The notes under the pieces are model-generated. The model did no database searches. It was given only the letters and a program-made list of their open reading frames with translations, and was not told the DNA's origin. A stretch of 10,444 nt of DNA. Origin: a bacterium. GTDB taxonomy: Bacteria; Krumholzibacteriota; Krumholzibacteriia; WVZY01. The position numbers and the translations under genes are program-made. The DNA lies in the NCBI GenBank assembly GCA_027296025.1, contig JAPUJU010000122.1, forward strand, positions 1 through 10,444. The letters run 5' to 3'. The first letter of the stretch is position 1; every line of letters starts with the position of its first letter. Shown one piece after another: positions 1 through 6,812 of the stretch.

Positions 1-525
1 GTCGGCGTGGTCTACGGAAAGCGCGAGTTGCTCGAAGAGATGCCCCCCTATCAGGGAGGCGGCGACATGATTGCGTCGGTGACGTTCGAGAAGACCACGT
101 ACAACAAGCTCCCTCACAAGTTCGAAGCGGGGACACCGAACGTCGGTGGCGTGGTCGCTTTCGCCGCAGCGATCGACTACATCGATGGCATCGGATACCC
201 GGTGATCGCGGCGCACGAACGTGATCTCGGCGAGTACGCGGTCGAGCGCCTGACGACGATCCCGGGCATCAGGATGATCGGCACGGCAAAGGAGCGCGCA
301 GCCGTCGTGTCGTTCGTCATCGAAGGCATCCACCCCCACGACGTGGGCACGATCCTCGACCGCGAGGGCATCGCCATCCGCACCGGGCACCATTGTACGC
401 AGCCCGTTATGCAGCACTACAATGTACCGGCGACGTCGCGTGCGTCGTTCGGCATGTACAACACGCGGGATGAAGTGGACGCACTCGTTGTGGCGCTGGA
501 GAAAGTCAAGGAGGTGTTCGGCTAG
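1..525 (+). CDS. sufS: SufS cysteine desulfurase, C-terminal part (5' end outside window)
   Basis: This is a PLP-dependent cysteine desulfurase of the SufS (group II) type. It takes sulfur from L-cysteine as a persulfide and hands it to the SUF iron-sulfur scaffold in the cytoplasm. About 174 codons are present, the last two fifths of a roughly 410-residue family. The window opens in the GxGVVYGKREL stretch, which in SufS follows the PLP-binding lysine by only a few residues, so that lysine lies just outside. The catalytic-cysteine loop RTGHHCTQPVM is intact (Cys codon 394-396), followed by RASFGMYNT, whose Arg binds the substrate carboxylate in the family. The stop TAG (523-525) overlaps the sufU GTG start by one base, so the two are probably translationally coupled. 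The family assignment is firm. Choosing SufS over the closely related CsdA rests partly on the SufU neighbour. Confidence 0.95.
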   Translation, partial: VGVVYGKRELLEEMPPYQGGGDMIASVTFEKTTYNKLPHKFEAGTPNVGGVVAFAAAIDYIDGIGYPVIAAHERDLGEYAVERLTTIPGIRMIGTAKERAAVVSFVIEGIHPHDVGTILDREGIAIRTGHHCTQPVMQHYNVPATSRASFGMYNTRDEVDALVVALEKVKEVFG

Positions 526-971
526 TGGACGACCTTCGTGATCTCTATCAGGAGATGATTCTGGACCACTACAAGAACCCACGGAACTTTCACATAATGG
601 AAGGAGCGAACCGGCGCGCCGAAGGATACAACCCGCTCTGCGGAGACCGCGTGACGGTGTACCTGCTCATCGAGAACGACACCATCACGGATGTGAGCTT
701 TGAGGGCAGCGGGTGTGCAATCTGCACGGCCAGCACATCGGTCATGACCGAACTGTTGAAAGGACAATCGTTCGAGGAGGCGGAAGCGCTTTTCGCGTCG
801 TTCCGGGGTCTCGTAACGGCAGACCCGTCTGCAACTGTCGAAAACATGGGCAAGCTCGCCGCCTTTACCGGCGTCCGGGAGTTTCCCGTACGAATCAAAT
901 GCGCGACGCTTCCCTGGCATACGATGCTATCCGCGCTGGAAAACAAGCATGAACCTGTAACGACGGAGTAG
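525..971 (+). CDS. sufU: SufU zinc-dependent sulfurtransferase of the SUF system
   Basis: SufU accepts the persulfide sulfur from SufS and passes it on to SufBCD in organisms that lack SufE. The 148-residue product is the usual length for the family. It begins with LYQEMILDHYKNPRN, the IscU/SufU N-terminal signature. The expected zinc ligands are all visible: Cys39 and Asp41 (NPLCGD), Cys64 (SGCAIC) and Cys126 (RIKCATLPWHTM). The insertion between the second and third cysteines, typical of SufU and absent from IscU, is present around residues 79-105. The start is GTG, chosen because an excellent Shine-Dalgarno AAGGAGGT (508-515) lies 9 bases upstream and because it overlaps the sufS stop. Oddity: Cys67 is an additional cysteine, making a CxxC with ligand Cys64, where I recall serine in Bacillus SufU. 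Confidence 0.93.
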   Translation: MDDLRDLYQEMILDHYKNPRNFHIMEGANRRAEGYNPLCGDRVTVYLLIENDTITDVSFEGSGCAICTASTSVMTELLKGQSFEEAEALFASFRGLVTADPSATVENMGKLAAFTGVREFPVRIKCATLPWHTMLSALENKHEPVTTE

Positions 972-980
972 GAATTACGA

Positions 981-1340
981 ATGGACATTCGCAGAAACAA
1001 TAGGCCCGACGAACCGCAAACGCCGGGAACGGAAGAGGAGAAAGCAGTCAGGGACCGGATCGTCGATGCATTGAAAACGGTGTACGACCCGGAGATTCCC
1101 GTCGATATCTACGAACTCGGGCTGATCTATGAAGTGGACGTGAACGACGGCGGGCTGGTTAAGGTGATCATGACGCTGACCTCACCCGGCTGCCCCGTTG
1201 CGGGAACCCTGCCCGGCGAAGTGGAGCAGAAAATACTGAGCGTCGAAGGCGTCACGGATGTAAAACTGGATCTGGTTTGGGACCCGCCTTGGACTCCGGA
1301 CCGAATGTCAGAGGCAGCAAAGTTAGAATTGAATATGTAG
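981..1340 (+). CDS. sufT: SufT-like MIP18/DUF59 family Fe-S assembly protein
   Basis: A 119-residue protein of the MIP18 (DUF59) family, the group that includes SufT, PaaD and the eukaryotic cytosolic Fe-S factor MIP18. Members help mature or deliver Fe-S clusters to target proteins, though the exact biochemical role of SufT is not settled. After a charged leader of about 20 residues comes the domain core VYDPEIPVDIYELGLIY (34-50). The conserved TLTSPGCPVAG stretch carries the family cysteine, Cys71, and the protein ends with VWDPPWTPDRMS, typical of the SufT/PaaD branch. It starts at ATG 981, with an AGGA (970-973) that overlaps the sufU stop and sits 7 bases away. Its place between sufU and a bacilliredoxin, with a 9-base gap on the left, supports SufT over PaaD, since no phenylacetate genes are present. 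Confidence 0.9.
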   Translation: MDIRRNNRPDEPQTPGTEEEKAVRDRIVDALKTVYDPEIPVDIYELGLIYEVDVNDGGLVKVIMTLTSPGCPVAGTLPGEVEQKILSVEGVTDVKLDLVWDPPWTPDRMSEAAKLELNM

Positions 1341-1364
1341 GCTCATATTTTGAGGAGGATTTTC

Positions 1365-1787
1365 ATGTACCCGGAAGAAATCGTAAAACCCTGTCGTGAA
1401 GAACTGACGTCGATCGGCGTCTCGGAGCTACTGACGGAGAGCGACGTCGACAAGGTCCTCGGCGAGAAGACCGGCACCACGCTTGTTGTAGTAAACTCGG
1501 TCTGCGGCTGTGCCGCGGGCGGCGCGCGGCCGGCCGTGCGTCTCGCGCTCCAGAATCCGACTGTTCCGGACCGTCTGACAACGGTTTTTGCGGGCGTTGA
1601 CAGCGAAGCCACTGACAAGGCACGCTCTTATATGGTAGGCTATCCTCCGTCTTCCCCGTGCGTAGCATTGTTCAAAGACGGACAGATCGTATACATGATG
1701 GAGCGCCACATGATCGAGGGTTACACGCCGGAGCAGATCGCCGAAAACCTGAAGACAGCGTTCGAGGAACATTGCGAGAAGAACTAG
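1365..1787 (+). CDS. BrxA/BrxB family bacilliredoxin (CGC active site)
   Basis: A 140-residue bacilliredoxin (YphP/YqiW, DUF1094 family), the usual family length. In bacilli these proteins reverse mixed disulfides between low-molecular-weight thiols such as bacillithiol and protein cysteines. The thioredoxin-like fold carries the diagnostic loop VVNSVCGCAAGG with Cys47-Gly48-Cys49. Family features follow: VFAGVDSEAT, the GYPPSSPC loop with cis-Pro and Cys99, and a C-terminal EEHC (Cys137). I chose ATG 1365 because a strong AGGAGG (1353-1358) lies 6 bases upstream; an upstream TTG at 1350 would read through that site. It sits 24 bases after sufT, and its TAG overlaps the next gene's GTG. In the SUF operon it probably protects or reduces cysteines of the sulfur-relay proteins (inference). 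Whether this organism makes bacillithiol cannot be seen here. Confidence 0.92.
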   Translation: MYPEEIVKPCREELTSIGVSELLTESDVDKVLGEKTGTTLVVVNSVCGCAAGGARPAVRLALQNPTVPDRLTTVFAGVDSEATDKARSYMVGYPPSSPCVALFKDGQIVYMMERHMIEGYTPEQIAENLKTAFEEHCEKN

Positions 1788-2299
1788 TGCACCACCTTAA
1801 ACCGTTCGAAGATTTTCCCGATGACACGCGTCTGTGGGTTTACGGCTTCGAGGCAGCCCTCGACGACCGCATGAAGAACAAAGTCGTCGACCAGCTTCGG
1901 CGGTTCCTACCAGAGTGGCGCGCACACGGAGTGCCGGTAGACGGCGCCTACTCGATGCTACACGATCGATTCGTTTTCCTCGCAGGCCGTTGCAGCGACG
2001 GTATCTCAGGCTGCTCCATCGACAGCAGCGTCAAAAGCTTCAAAGAGCTCAAGAAGAAGTACGACATCGACGCGTTGAACCGGAATCTCATTTTCTTTCG
2101 CACAGTGGACGGGACGATCGAATCCCTCGGGCGCGTTGAGTTTCAGGCGGAGGTCGACGCGGGCCGAATTACGGATACCACGGTCGTCTTCGATCCAACG
2201 ATTCAGACCCTCGGAGATCTTCGTGAGGGCCGGTTCGACACGACCTTCGGCGACTGTTGGCACGCTCGGGTGTTCCACGCTCGAAAACACACCGCGTAA
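1787..2299 (+). CDS. Conserved protein of unknown function closing the suf operon
   Basis: A 170-residue soluble protein with no signal peptide or membrane segment. I recognise it only as a type of short protein common in Bacteroidota-like genomes, sometimes labelled 'ABC transporter ATPase' although no Walker A or B motif is visible. Landmarks are RLWVYGFEAAL (15-25), EWRAHGVPVDGAYSML (43-58), a central SGCSIDSSV (74-82) and an EFQAEVDAG stretch (119-127). Cysteines are at 69, 76 and 157. The start is GTG 1787, the frame's first start after the bacilliredoxin, sharing one base with that gene's TAG. No strong ribosome site is seen (GAGGA at 1764-1768 is too far), so coupling is likely. It ends 6 bases before a convergent gene. 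Position suggests a role in Fe-S assembly or thiol chemistry, but that is inference only. ATG 1871 is a less likely start because it would cut off the conserved RLWVY region. Confidence 0.8.
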   Translation: MHHLKPFEDFPDDTRLWVYGFEAALDDRMKNKVVDQLRRFLPEWRAHGVPVDGAYSMLHDRFVFLAGRCSDGISGCSIDSSVKSFKELKKKYDIDALNRNLIFFRTVDGTIESLGRVEFQAEVDAGRITDTTVVFDPTIQTLGDLREGRFDTTFGDCWHARVFHARKHTA

Positions 2300-2305
2300 G
2301 CGTCG

Positions 2306-3346
2306 CTATTTTCCTTCGAATTTGCCCAGCTTGTTAATCAGGTCGATCATCTGTTTGAGGCGACCTGCGCTCTTGTGGTCGTACGCGAACGCGATGCGCG
2401 GCTTGTCGGTCAGCTCGGGCTCGTTCGCTTCCTCCGGGAGCGCATAAGTCCGCTTGATCTTGCCCGAGGCGATGATGTCCGCGAACTTATCGTTGAGCTG
2501 ATCGAGGGCCGCATCGTTCAGCTCCTTCTCGAGGCGCAGGACCCGCAGGTCGCCCACCTGGCGTGAGGAATGGTACGTCGAGTAGAAGTTCTGCACCTCT
2601 TCGAGGGCCTTCTCCGGTGAGTGCACGATCTTGTAGAGCGAGAGGTCTTCTTCGGAAATCAATCCGCGCCCCAGAAGCTGGCTCTTCACGAACTGATCCC
2701 AGCGCTCCCAGTACGTGTCGCCCGGCTGCTCGAGCAACAGGAAGGGACGCGCGGGCGCCTTCTCCGTTTGAAGAAGCGTCAGCGTCTCGAAGCCCTCGTC
2801 GTGCGTACCGAACCCTCCCGGGAAAAGGGCAATCGCCTGCGACTCCATAACGAAGAGCAATTTTCGCGTGAAGAAATATTTGAATGTGACGAGTTTCGGG
2901 TCGTCGACGATGTATTCGTTGGCTCCCTGCTCGAACGGCAGGTGGATGTTGACGCCAAAGCTCTTATCCGTCCCGGCGCCTTCGTTGCCGGCCTTCATGA
3001 TCCCCTCGGCCGCTCCCGTGATGACCATCCAGCCGGCGTTGGCGAGCAGCCGCGCGAAATCCACGGCCATCTTGTAATACGGGTCATCTTCCGGAGTCCG
3101 TGCGGATCCAAAGATCGAACATTTCCGTATATGACGATATGGCTTGAATACCTTGAACGCGTAACGCAACTCGCGAAACGCGCGGTTGATGATCTTCAGA
3201 TCCAGGGTGTCCAGATCGTCGTTCTTCACTTTGAGCGAGTTGAGAAGAATTTCCCGGAGCAGTATGCTCTGAAGCGAATTGTCGTCACTCTCGAAAATCT
3301 CGCGAACGCCTTCGAGAACTCGCTCGAGTTGCTCTTGCTTTTTCAT
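2306..3346 (-). CDS. LOG-family nucleotide phosphoribohydrolase (TIGR00730-like)
   Basis: A cytoplasmic Rossmann-fold protein of the LOG family, long mislabelled 'lysine decarboxylase'. Characterised members hydrolyse the N-glycosidic bond of nucleoside 5'-monophosphates: plant and bacterial LOGs free cytokinin bases, and PpnN cleaves purine and pyrimidine nucleotides. The core runs from about residue 73 to 260, with SIFGSARTP (77-85), the glycine-rich VITGAAEGIMKAGNEGA (108-124), TRK (160-162) and the catalytic PGGFGTHDE (176-184). At 346 residues it is much longer than a minimal LOG (about 190). It has a helical, charged N-terminal extension of roughly 70 residues and a C-terminal extension of about 80 that I cannot assign. 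ATG 3346 is preceded by AAAGGAG at short spacing. It is the third gene of a leftward set after the transporter and HAD genes, 24 bases from the latter. The substrate is unknown. Confidence 0.92.
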   Translation of the reverse strand: MKKQEQLERVLEGVREIFESDDNSLQSILLREILLNSLKVKNDDLDTLDLKIINRAFRELRYAFKVFKPYRHIRKCSIFGSARTPEDDPYYKMAVDFARLLANAGWMVITGAAEGIMKAGNEGAGTDKSFGVNIHLPFEQGANEYIVDDPKLVTFKYFFTRKLLFVMESQAIALFPGGFGTHDEGFETLTLLQTEKAPARPFLLLEQPGDTYWERWDQFVKSQLLGRGLISEEDLSLYKIVHSPEKALEEVQNFYSTYHSSRQVGDLRVLRLEKELNDAALDQLNDKFADIIASGKIKRTYALPEEANEPELTDKPRIAFAYDHKSAGRLKQMIDLINKLGKFEGK

Positions 3347-3370
3347 GATCTCCTTTGTGCGTCGTATACC

Positions 3371-4051
3371 CTATTTGAAAACATCGAGCAGCCGTCGCAG
3401 GTCGCCCCCGCGGATTACGAGATCGGCCCCCTCCTCCAACTCCTTGCTGCGCGGCTCGTACGCGACGAAGTAACCGGAGACACCGAGAAGTGGCACGTCG
3501 TTCGCACCGTCTCCGACATACGCGGCGCGCTCCAGCGGAATATCGTGCTTGTCAGCGATCAGGCGCAGCGCGTCGGGCTTCCCTTTTGCGTCGAACGGCG
3601 TCGCTCTCCAACGATCCAACCTCCCACGGTCATCGAAATACAACCGGTTCGTGTACACGTCATCGAACGGATGATCCGGGAAAAGCCGGTCGAGCATCAC
3701 GTCCAGCGTTCCCGAAATAACGCCGAGTTTGAAACCGCGGCGCTTGAGCTCATGAACGGTGTCGTATGCACCTTCGATCAGTTCGAATTCGGAAACCGCA
3801 TCGTAGACATCTTCGCGGGTCGCGCCCGCGGCCATCCAGCCCTCCACATCCAGTTTGACCCACTCATCGTAACTGATCTTTCCGCTTCGGAACATCTCGA
3901 AGCGTTCCTTGTTGATCTGCCGATTCCCTGTGTACCGGTGATTCAGCACTTCCCAGATCACGAGACCATCCGGGTGCTCGATGAGTGTTCCGTCCACATC
4001 GAAACAGATCAGGTCGAACGTCCGCTCCGTCATCCTCTTTTGTCCCGACAC
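3371..4051 (-). CDS. HAD-superfamily hydrolase, phosphoserine-phosphatase-like (HAD-IB)
   Basis: A 226-residue haloacid-dehalogenase-fold phosphatase. All four HAD motifs are visible: FDVDGTL (nucleophile Asp18, acid/base Asp20), SGT (113-115), a lysine in the AKGK stretch (156-158) and VGDGANDVPLL (acidic pair region Asp181 and Asp185, Mg2+ binding). The inserted helical cap after motif I (about 25-95, with SGKISYDEW) and the GDGANDVPLL signature resemble the SerB group, so phosphoserine is one candidate substrate, but other small phosphates are equally possible. The start is uncertain. GTG 4051 lies 7 bases after the transporter stop and lacks a clear ribosome site; ATG 4033 (six residues shorter) directly abuts AAGAGG and places the protein start nearer the first motif. 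The tight spacing implies co-transcription with the OPT transporter and the LOG gene. Confidence 0.9.
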   Translation of the reverse strand: MSGQKRMTERTFDLICFDVDGTLIEHPDGLVIWEVLNHRYTGNRQINKERFEMFRSGKISYDEWVKLDVEGWMAAGATREDVYDAVSEFELIEGAYDTVHELKRRGFKLGVISGTLDVMLDRLFPDHPFDDVYTNRLYFDDRGRLDRWRATPFDAKGKPDALRLIADKHDIPLERAAYVGDGANDVPLLGVSGYFVAYEPRSKELEEGADLVIRGGDLRRLLDVFK

Positions 4052-4058
4052 GGGTCCA

Positions 4059-6017
4059 CTACTTTCTGGCGGCGCGGTAGAGCAGATACCCTAGAAGGAG
4101 AAAGAACCCGAGTGAAACGAACTCTCCGGCACCTCCCATCCACGCGTGGCCGAATCCTTCGGGTGAACTGCCGGTGAAGTACGCGTACCCCGCACGCGCA
4201 ACGGCGATGAGCCCTTCGCCCGCGATCAGTCCGGACGCGTACAGAATCCCGCGTTCGCGAAGCGCGTTCCGCTCGTCCACGTCGTCTCCCGCACGGCTCT
4301 CGATGTACCGTCGCAGCAGTCCGCCGCCGAAAATTGCGCTGAACGTCGAGAGTGGCAGGTACAGGCCGACCGCGAACGGCAGCGCCGGAACACCCAGAAG
4401 CTCGACGGTGAGCGCCATCAACCCGCCGACTCCGACGAGCACCCAGGGAATATCTGCGGAGAGGATACCCTCGATGACCGTCTTCATGAGTGTCGCCTGC
4501 GGCGCGGGCAACTCCGCGGAACCGAAAGTGTACTGTGCGTTCAGAACGATCACGGCGCTCGCAACGGCCAGGGCAGATGTGACCACACCGATGAGCTCAC
4601 CGCGTTGCTGGTTTTTCGGCGTCGCGCCCAACAGGAAGCCCGTTTTCAGGTCCTGCGAGGTATCCCCCGCAATACTTGCGGCGACACACACGACCGTCCC
4701 GATTGTCAGAGCGGCTGCCTTTCCCGCCGTGTCCGTCCAGCCAAGAAAATAGAAAATCAGACTCGTCCCGATCAGCGTCACGATGGTCATCCCTGAAGTG
4801 GGATTGGAAGAGACGCCGACAAAACCGACGATTCGTGACGATACCACCACGAAGAAAAAAGAAAAGAATGCAATGCAGACAGCAGCAAGGACACGGACGG
4901 TGAAGTTGTCGGCGATCCCGAATATCTTCGGGACGAAAATCATCGTGCCGATAACGAGCGTCACGCCGGTGAGCAGGAACGGGAATGAAATGTCTTCGTC
5001 CGTCCGCATCTTTTCAATCTTCACTTTGTTCAGTCTCGCTTTGATCTCTCTAACGCCAATCTGGAAGGACTGGATCATCGTCGGAAAGGCGCGTACGATC
5101 GTAAGGATCCCGCCGAACGCCACCCCTCCCGCGCCGATATACCGGATGTAACGGTTCCAGATGAGCCCGGGGCTCATGTCCTTTATCAGGCTCTCCGTCT
5201 CCGGAAAGAGGGGCTCGTGGATATAGTTACCGAAATACGCGATCAGCGGGATGAACACCATCCAGCTGATGAAGCTGCCCGCGACCATGATCGCCGAAAT
5301 ACGGAAGCCGAGAATGTATCCAACGCCCAGCAGAGCCGGCGTTGTCTCGATGCCGAACAGTGCTTTCGGCAACCCCGGCACCATCGTCTCGAACTTGTGC
5401 GGCCACAAACGAAGACCGCTGACGCAGGTCTTGTACAACGCGCCCACAGCCAGGCCAGCGAACACTTTTCGCGCCATCGATCCGCCCGCTTCACTCGCAA
5501 CGAGAATCTCGGCACACGCGGTGCCCTCCGGGTACGGGAGCCGGCCGTGTTCATTGCGGATCAGCAGGCGGCGCAGCGGCACCATGCTGAGAATGCCGAG
5601 CACTCCGCCCAGCAACGCTAACGTGGCAATTTTCAACAAGTGCGGGTCCAGACCCCACAGAAAGAGTGCAGGAATCGTGAAGATGATTCCGGATGCGAGC
5701 GACGAACTCGCCGAACCGACCGTCTGGGCCATGTTGTGTTCGAGTATGGTCGAACCACCCACGATGCCACGCATCGCTCGCAGTACGGCAACCGTCATCA
5801 CGGCGATCGGGATCGACGTGCTGACGGTAAGCCCGACTTTCAGGCCAATGTAGGTATTGGCCCAGCCGAACAGGATGCCGAAGATTACGCCGAGGACGAT
5901 CGCCTTGACGGTGAATTCGTTAACGTTCTCCTCGGTGCCGACGTAAGGACGGTATTGATCTCCGGGGATCGGTTCGTACGCTTCCGGGGGAAGCTTCTTG
6001 CGAGGATTTTCACCCAT
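4059..6017 (-). CDS. OPT-family oligopeptide transporter
   Basis: A large inner-membrane protein of the OPT (oligopeptide/YSL) transporter family, proton-coupled importers of small peptides or metal chelates. From ATG 6017 it has 652 residues, normal for prokaryotic members. After a 35-residue soluble leader the first membrane helices hold the family signature NTYIGLKVGLT followed by STSIPIAV (54-72). Then come ILEHNMAQTVGSAS (91-104), GRLPYPEGTACAEIL (158-172) and a long series of hydrophobic helices to the end, I estimate 14 or more. The frame is open to an ATG at 6119, but the extra 34 residues are not family-like and would span a possible -10 box (6066-6071), so I prefer 6017 even though no good ribosome site precedes it. 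The substrate cannot be read from the sequence. It is first in a leftward set with HAD and LOG genes. Confidence 0.94.
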   Translation of the reverse strand: MGENPRKKLPPEAYEPIPGDQYRPYVGTEENVNEFTVKAIVLGVIFGILFGWANTYIGLKVGLTVSTSIPIAVMTVAVLRAMRGIVGGSTILEHNMAQTVGSASSSLASGIIFTIPALFLWGLDPHLLKIATLALLGGVLGILSMVPLRRLLIRNEHGRLPYPEGTACAEILVASEAGGSMARKVFAGLAVGALYKTCVSGLRLWPHKFETMVPGLPKALFGIETTPALLGVGYILGFRISAIMVAGSFISWMVFIPLIAYFGNYIHEPLFPETESLIKDMSPGLIWNRYIRYIGAGGVAFGGILTIVRAFPTMIQSFQIGVREIKARLNKVKIEKMRTDEDISFPFLLTGVTLVIGTMIFVPKIFGIADNFTVRVLAAVCIAFFSFFFVVVSSRIVGFVGVSSNPTSGMTIVTLIGTSLIFYFLGWTDTAGKAAALTIGTVVCVAASIAGDTSQDLKTGFLLGATPKNQQRGELIGVVTSALAVASAVIVLNAQYTFGSAELPAPQATLMKTVIEGILSADIPWVLVGVGGLMALTVELLGVPALPFAVGLYLPLSTFSAIFGGGLLRRYIESRAGDDVDERNALRERGILYASGLIAGEGLIAVARAGYAYFTGSSPEGFGHAWMGGAGEFVSLGFFLLLGYLLYRAARK

Positions 6018-6065
6018 GAGTTGGTGGTCGGCGCCCGGGCACTGGAGGCCCTGGGGCGAAGCGCA

Positions 6066-6071
6066 ATCATA
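6066..6071 (-). promoter_or_regulatory. Possible -10 box for the OPT-HAD-LOG transcript
   Basis: On the minus strand this reads TATGAT, one mismatch from the sigma-70 -10 consensus, 48 bases before the preferred transporter start at 6017. No convincing -35 box sits at the right distance, only T-rich sequence further upstream. It is mainly of interest because it supports the shorter transporter start. Weak, single-motif evidence. Confidence 0.25.
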
Positions 6072-6149
6072 CCGAAACGTGGGCACCAAAATCCACGAAA
6101 AAACCAACGGCGTTGTCACATCGTACTTGCTTTAAAGGGAAAGTCTCTT

Positions 6150-6177
6150 TTTTCAAGGACACGATGCGTGATATAGT
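6150..6177 (+). promoter_or_regulatory. Possible sigma-70-like promoter for the sigma/anti-sigma pair
   Basis: TTTTCA (6150-6155) and TATAGT (6172-6177) are separated by 16 bases, about 40 bases before the sigma-factor ATG. The divergent gap between the transporter and sigma-factor starts must hold promoters in both directions. I do not see a clear ECF-type AAC/CGT pair that would show autoregulation. The boxes are only partial matches to consensus. Confidence 0.3.
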
Positions 6178-6218
6178 CTCGATCGGGTCCAGTTTTTCCC
6201 GACCAAAAGATTTAGAAC

Positions 6219-6785
6219 ATGCTCGAAAAGCCGATAGATCCAACCAACTGGGTCGACGATCACGGGGACGTGCTTTACCGCTTTGCCCTGCTCCGGGTCA
6301 GGGATCCGCATATTGCAGAAGACCTCGTCCAGGAGACTCTGATATCCGCGCTGGAGGGCCTGAGTCGGTACAAGGGGGGCTCATCAATCCAGACGTGGCT
6401 CGTCGGCATCCTCAAGCACAAGATCTACGACTATTTCCGCAAGAACGCTCGGGAGATCTCGACCGCCGAGCTTTCCAAACTGACGGATGAGACGGAGGAA
6501 GAGGCAGTCGACCGGATCCAACGCTCCCGGGGCAAAGGCAGACAGTGGGGCGAGGATCCACACAACTTGATGGAAAATAAAGAGTTCTGGGACGTGTTTA
6601 CGCACTGCCTGGACGGGCTCACGCCGGCGTTTCGTCAGGCTTTCTCGCTGCGCGAGCTGGACGGGCTCAAGACCGATGAAATATGTAAGATACTGGGCAT
6701 CACACCGACGAACTTGTGGGTCATTTTGCATCGTGCCCGGTTACGGCTCAGGAACTGCCTGGACGCGTCCTGGTTCGGGGCCTGA
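6219..6785 (+). CDS. ECF-type sigma-70 family RNA polymerase sigma factor
   Basis: A 188-residue two-domain sigma factor, the size and build of the ECF group (regions 2 and 4 only). Region 2 covers about 12-80, with DHGDVLYRFALLRVRD followed by HIAEDLVQETLISAL and TWLVGILKHKIYDYFRK, which contact the -10 element. A charged linker (81-125) leads to region 4 (about 126-182): CLDGLTPAFRQAFSLREL, then the helix-turn-helix ELDGLKTDEICKILGIT and LWVILHRARLRLRNCL, which reads the -35 element. The tail ends in WFGA. This subtype, with WGEDP before region 4 and a WF tail, is one I recall as usually paired with a small HxxxCxxC zinc-finger protein, exactly as found 27 bases downstream. No strong ribosome site precedes ATG 6219. 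The inducing signal is unknown. Divergent orientation to the transporter makes a regulatory link possible but unproven. Confidence 0.93.
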   Translation: MLEKPIDPTNWVDDHGDVLYRFALLRVRDPHIAEDLVQETLISALEGLSRYKGGSSIQTWLVGILKHKIYDYFRKNAREISTAELSKLTDETEEEAVDRIQRSRGKGRQWGEDPHNLMENKEFWDVFTHCLDGLTPAFRQAFSLRELDGLKTDEICKILGITPTNLWVILHRARLRLRNCLDASWFGA

Positions 6786-6812
6786 ACGGACCGTTGATGA
6801 GGTTGCACCGTG

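Noticed and set aside
1658..1786. Earlier start for the conserved hypothetical gene
   Set aside because: The frame is open upstream, but this would overlap the bacilliredoxin gene out of frame for 130 bases. The GTG at 1787 overlapping the stop is the natural start.
2300..2305. Terminator between the convergent conserved hypothetical and LOG genes
   Set aside because: Only 6 bases separate the genes and I found no stem-loop with a T-run in or beside the gap.
2621..4177. A 518-codon open frame on the + strand
   Set aside because: It lies antisense to the LOG and HAD genes, which carry full family motifs, and its translation has no recognisable domain. It is a by-product of the G+C-rich codon pattern of the opposite strand.
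6018..6119. N-terminal extension of the OPT transporter to ATG 6119
   Set aside because: The 34 extra residues are not family-like, and the segment contains a possible -10 box. ATG 6017 gives a normal-looking protein, though neither start has a clear ribosome site.
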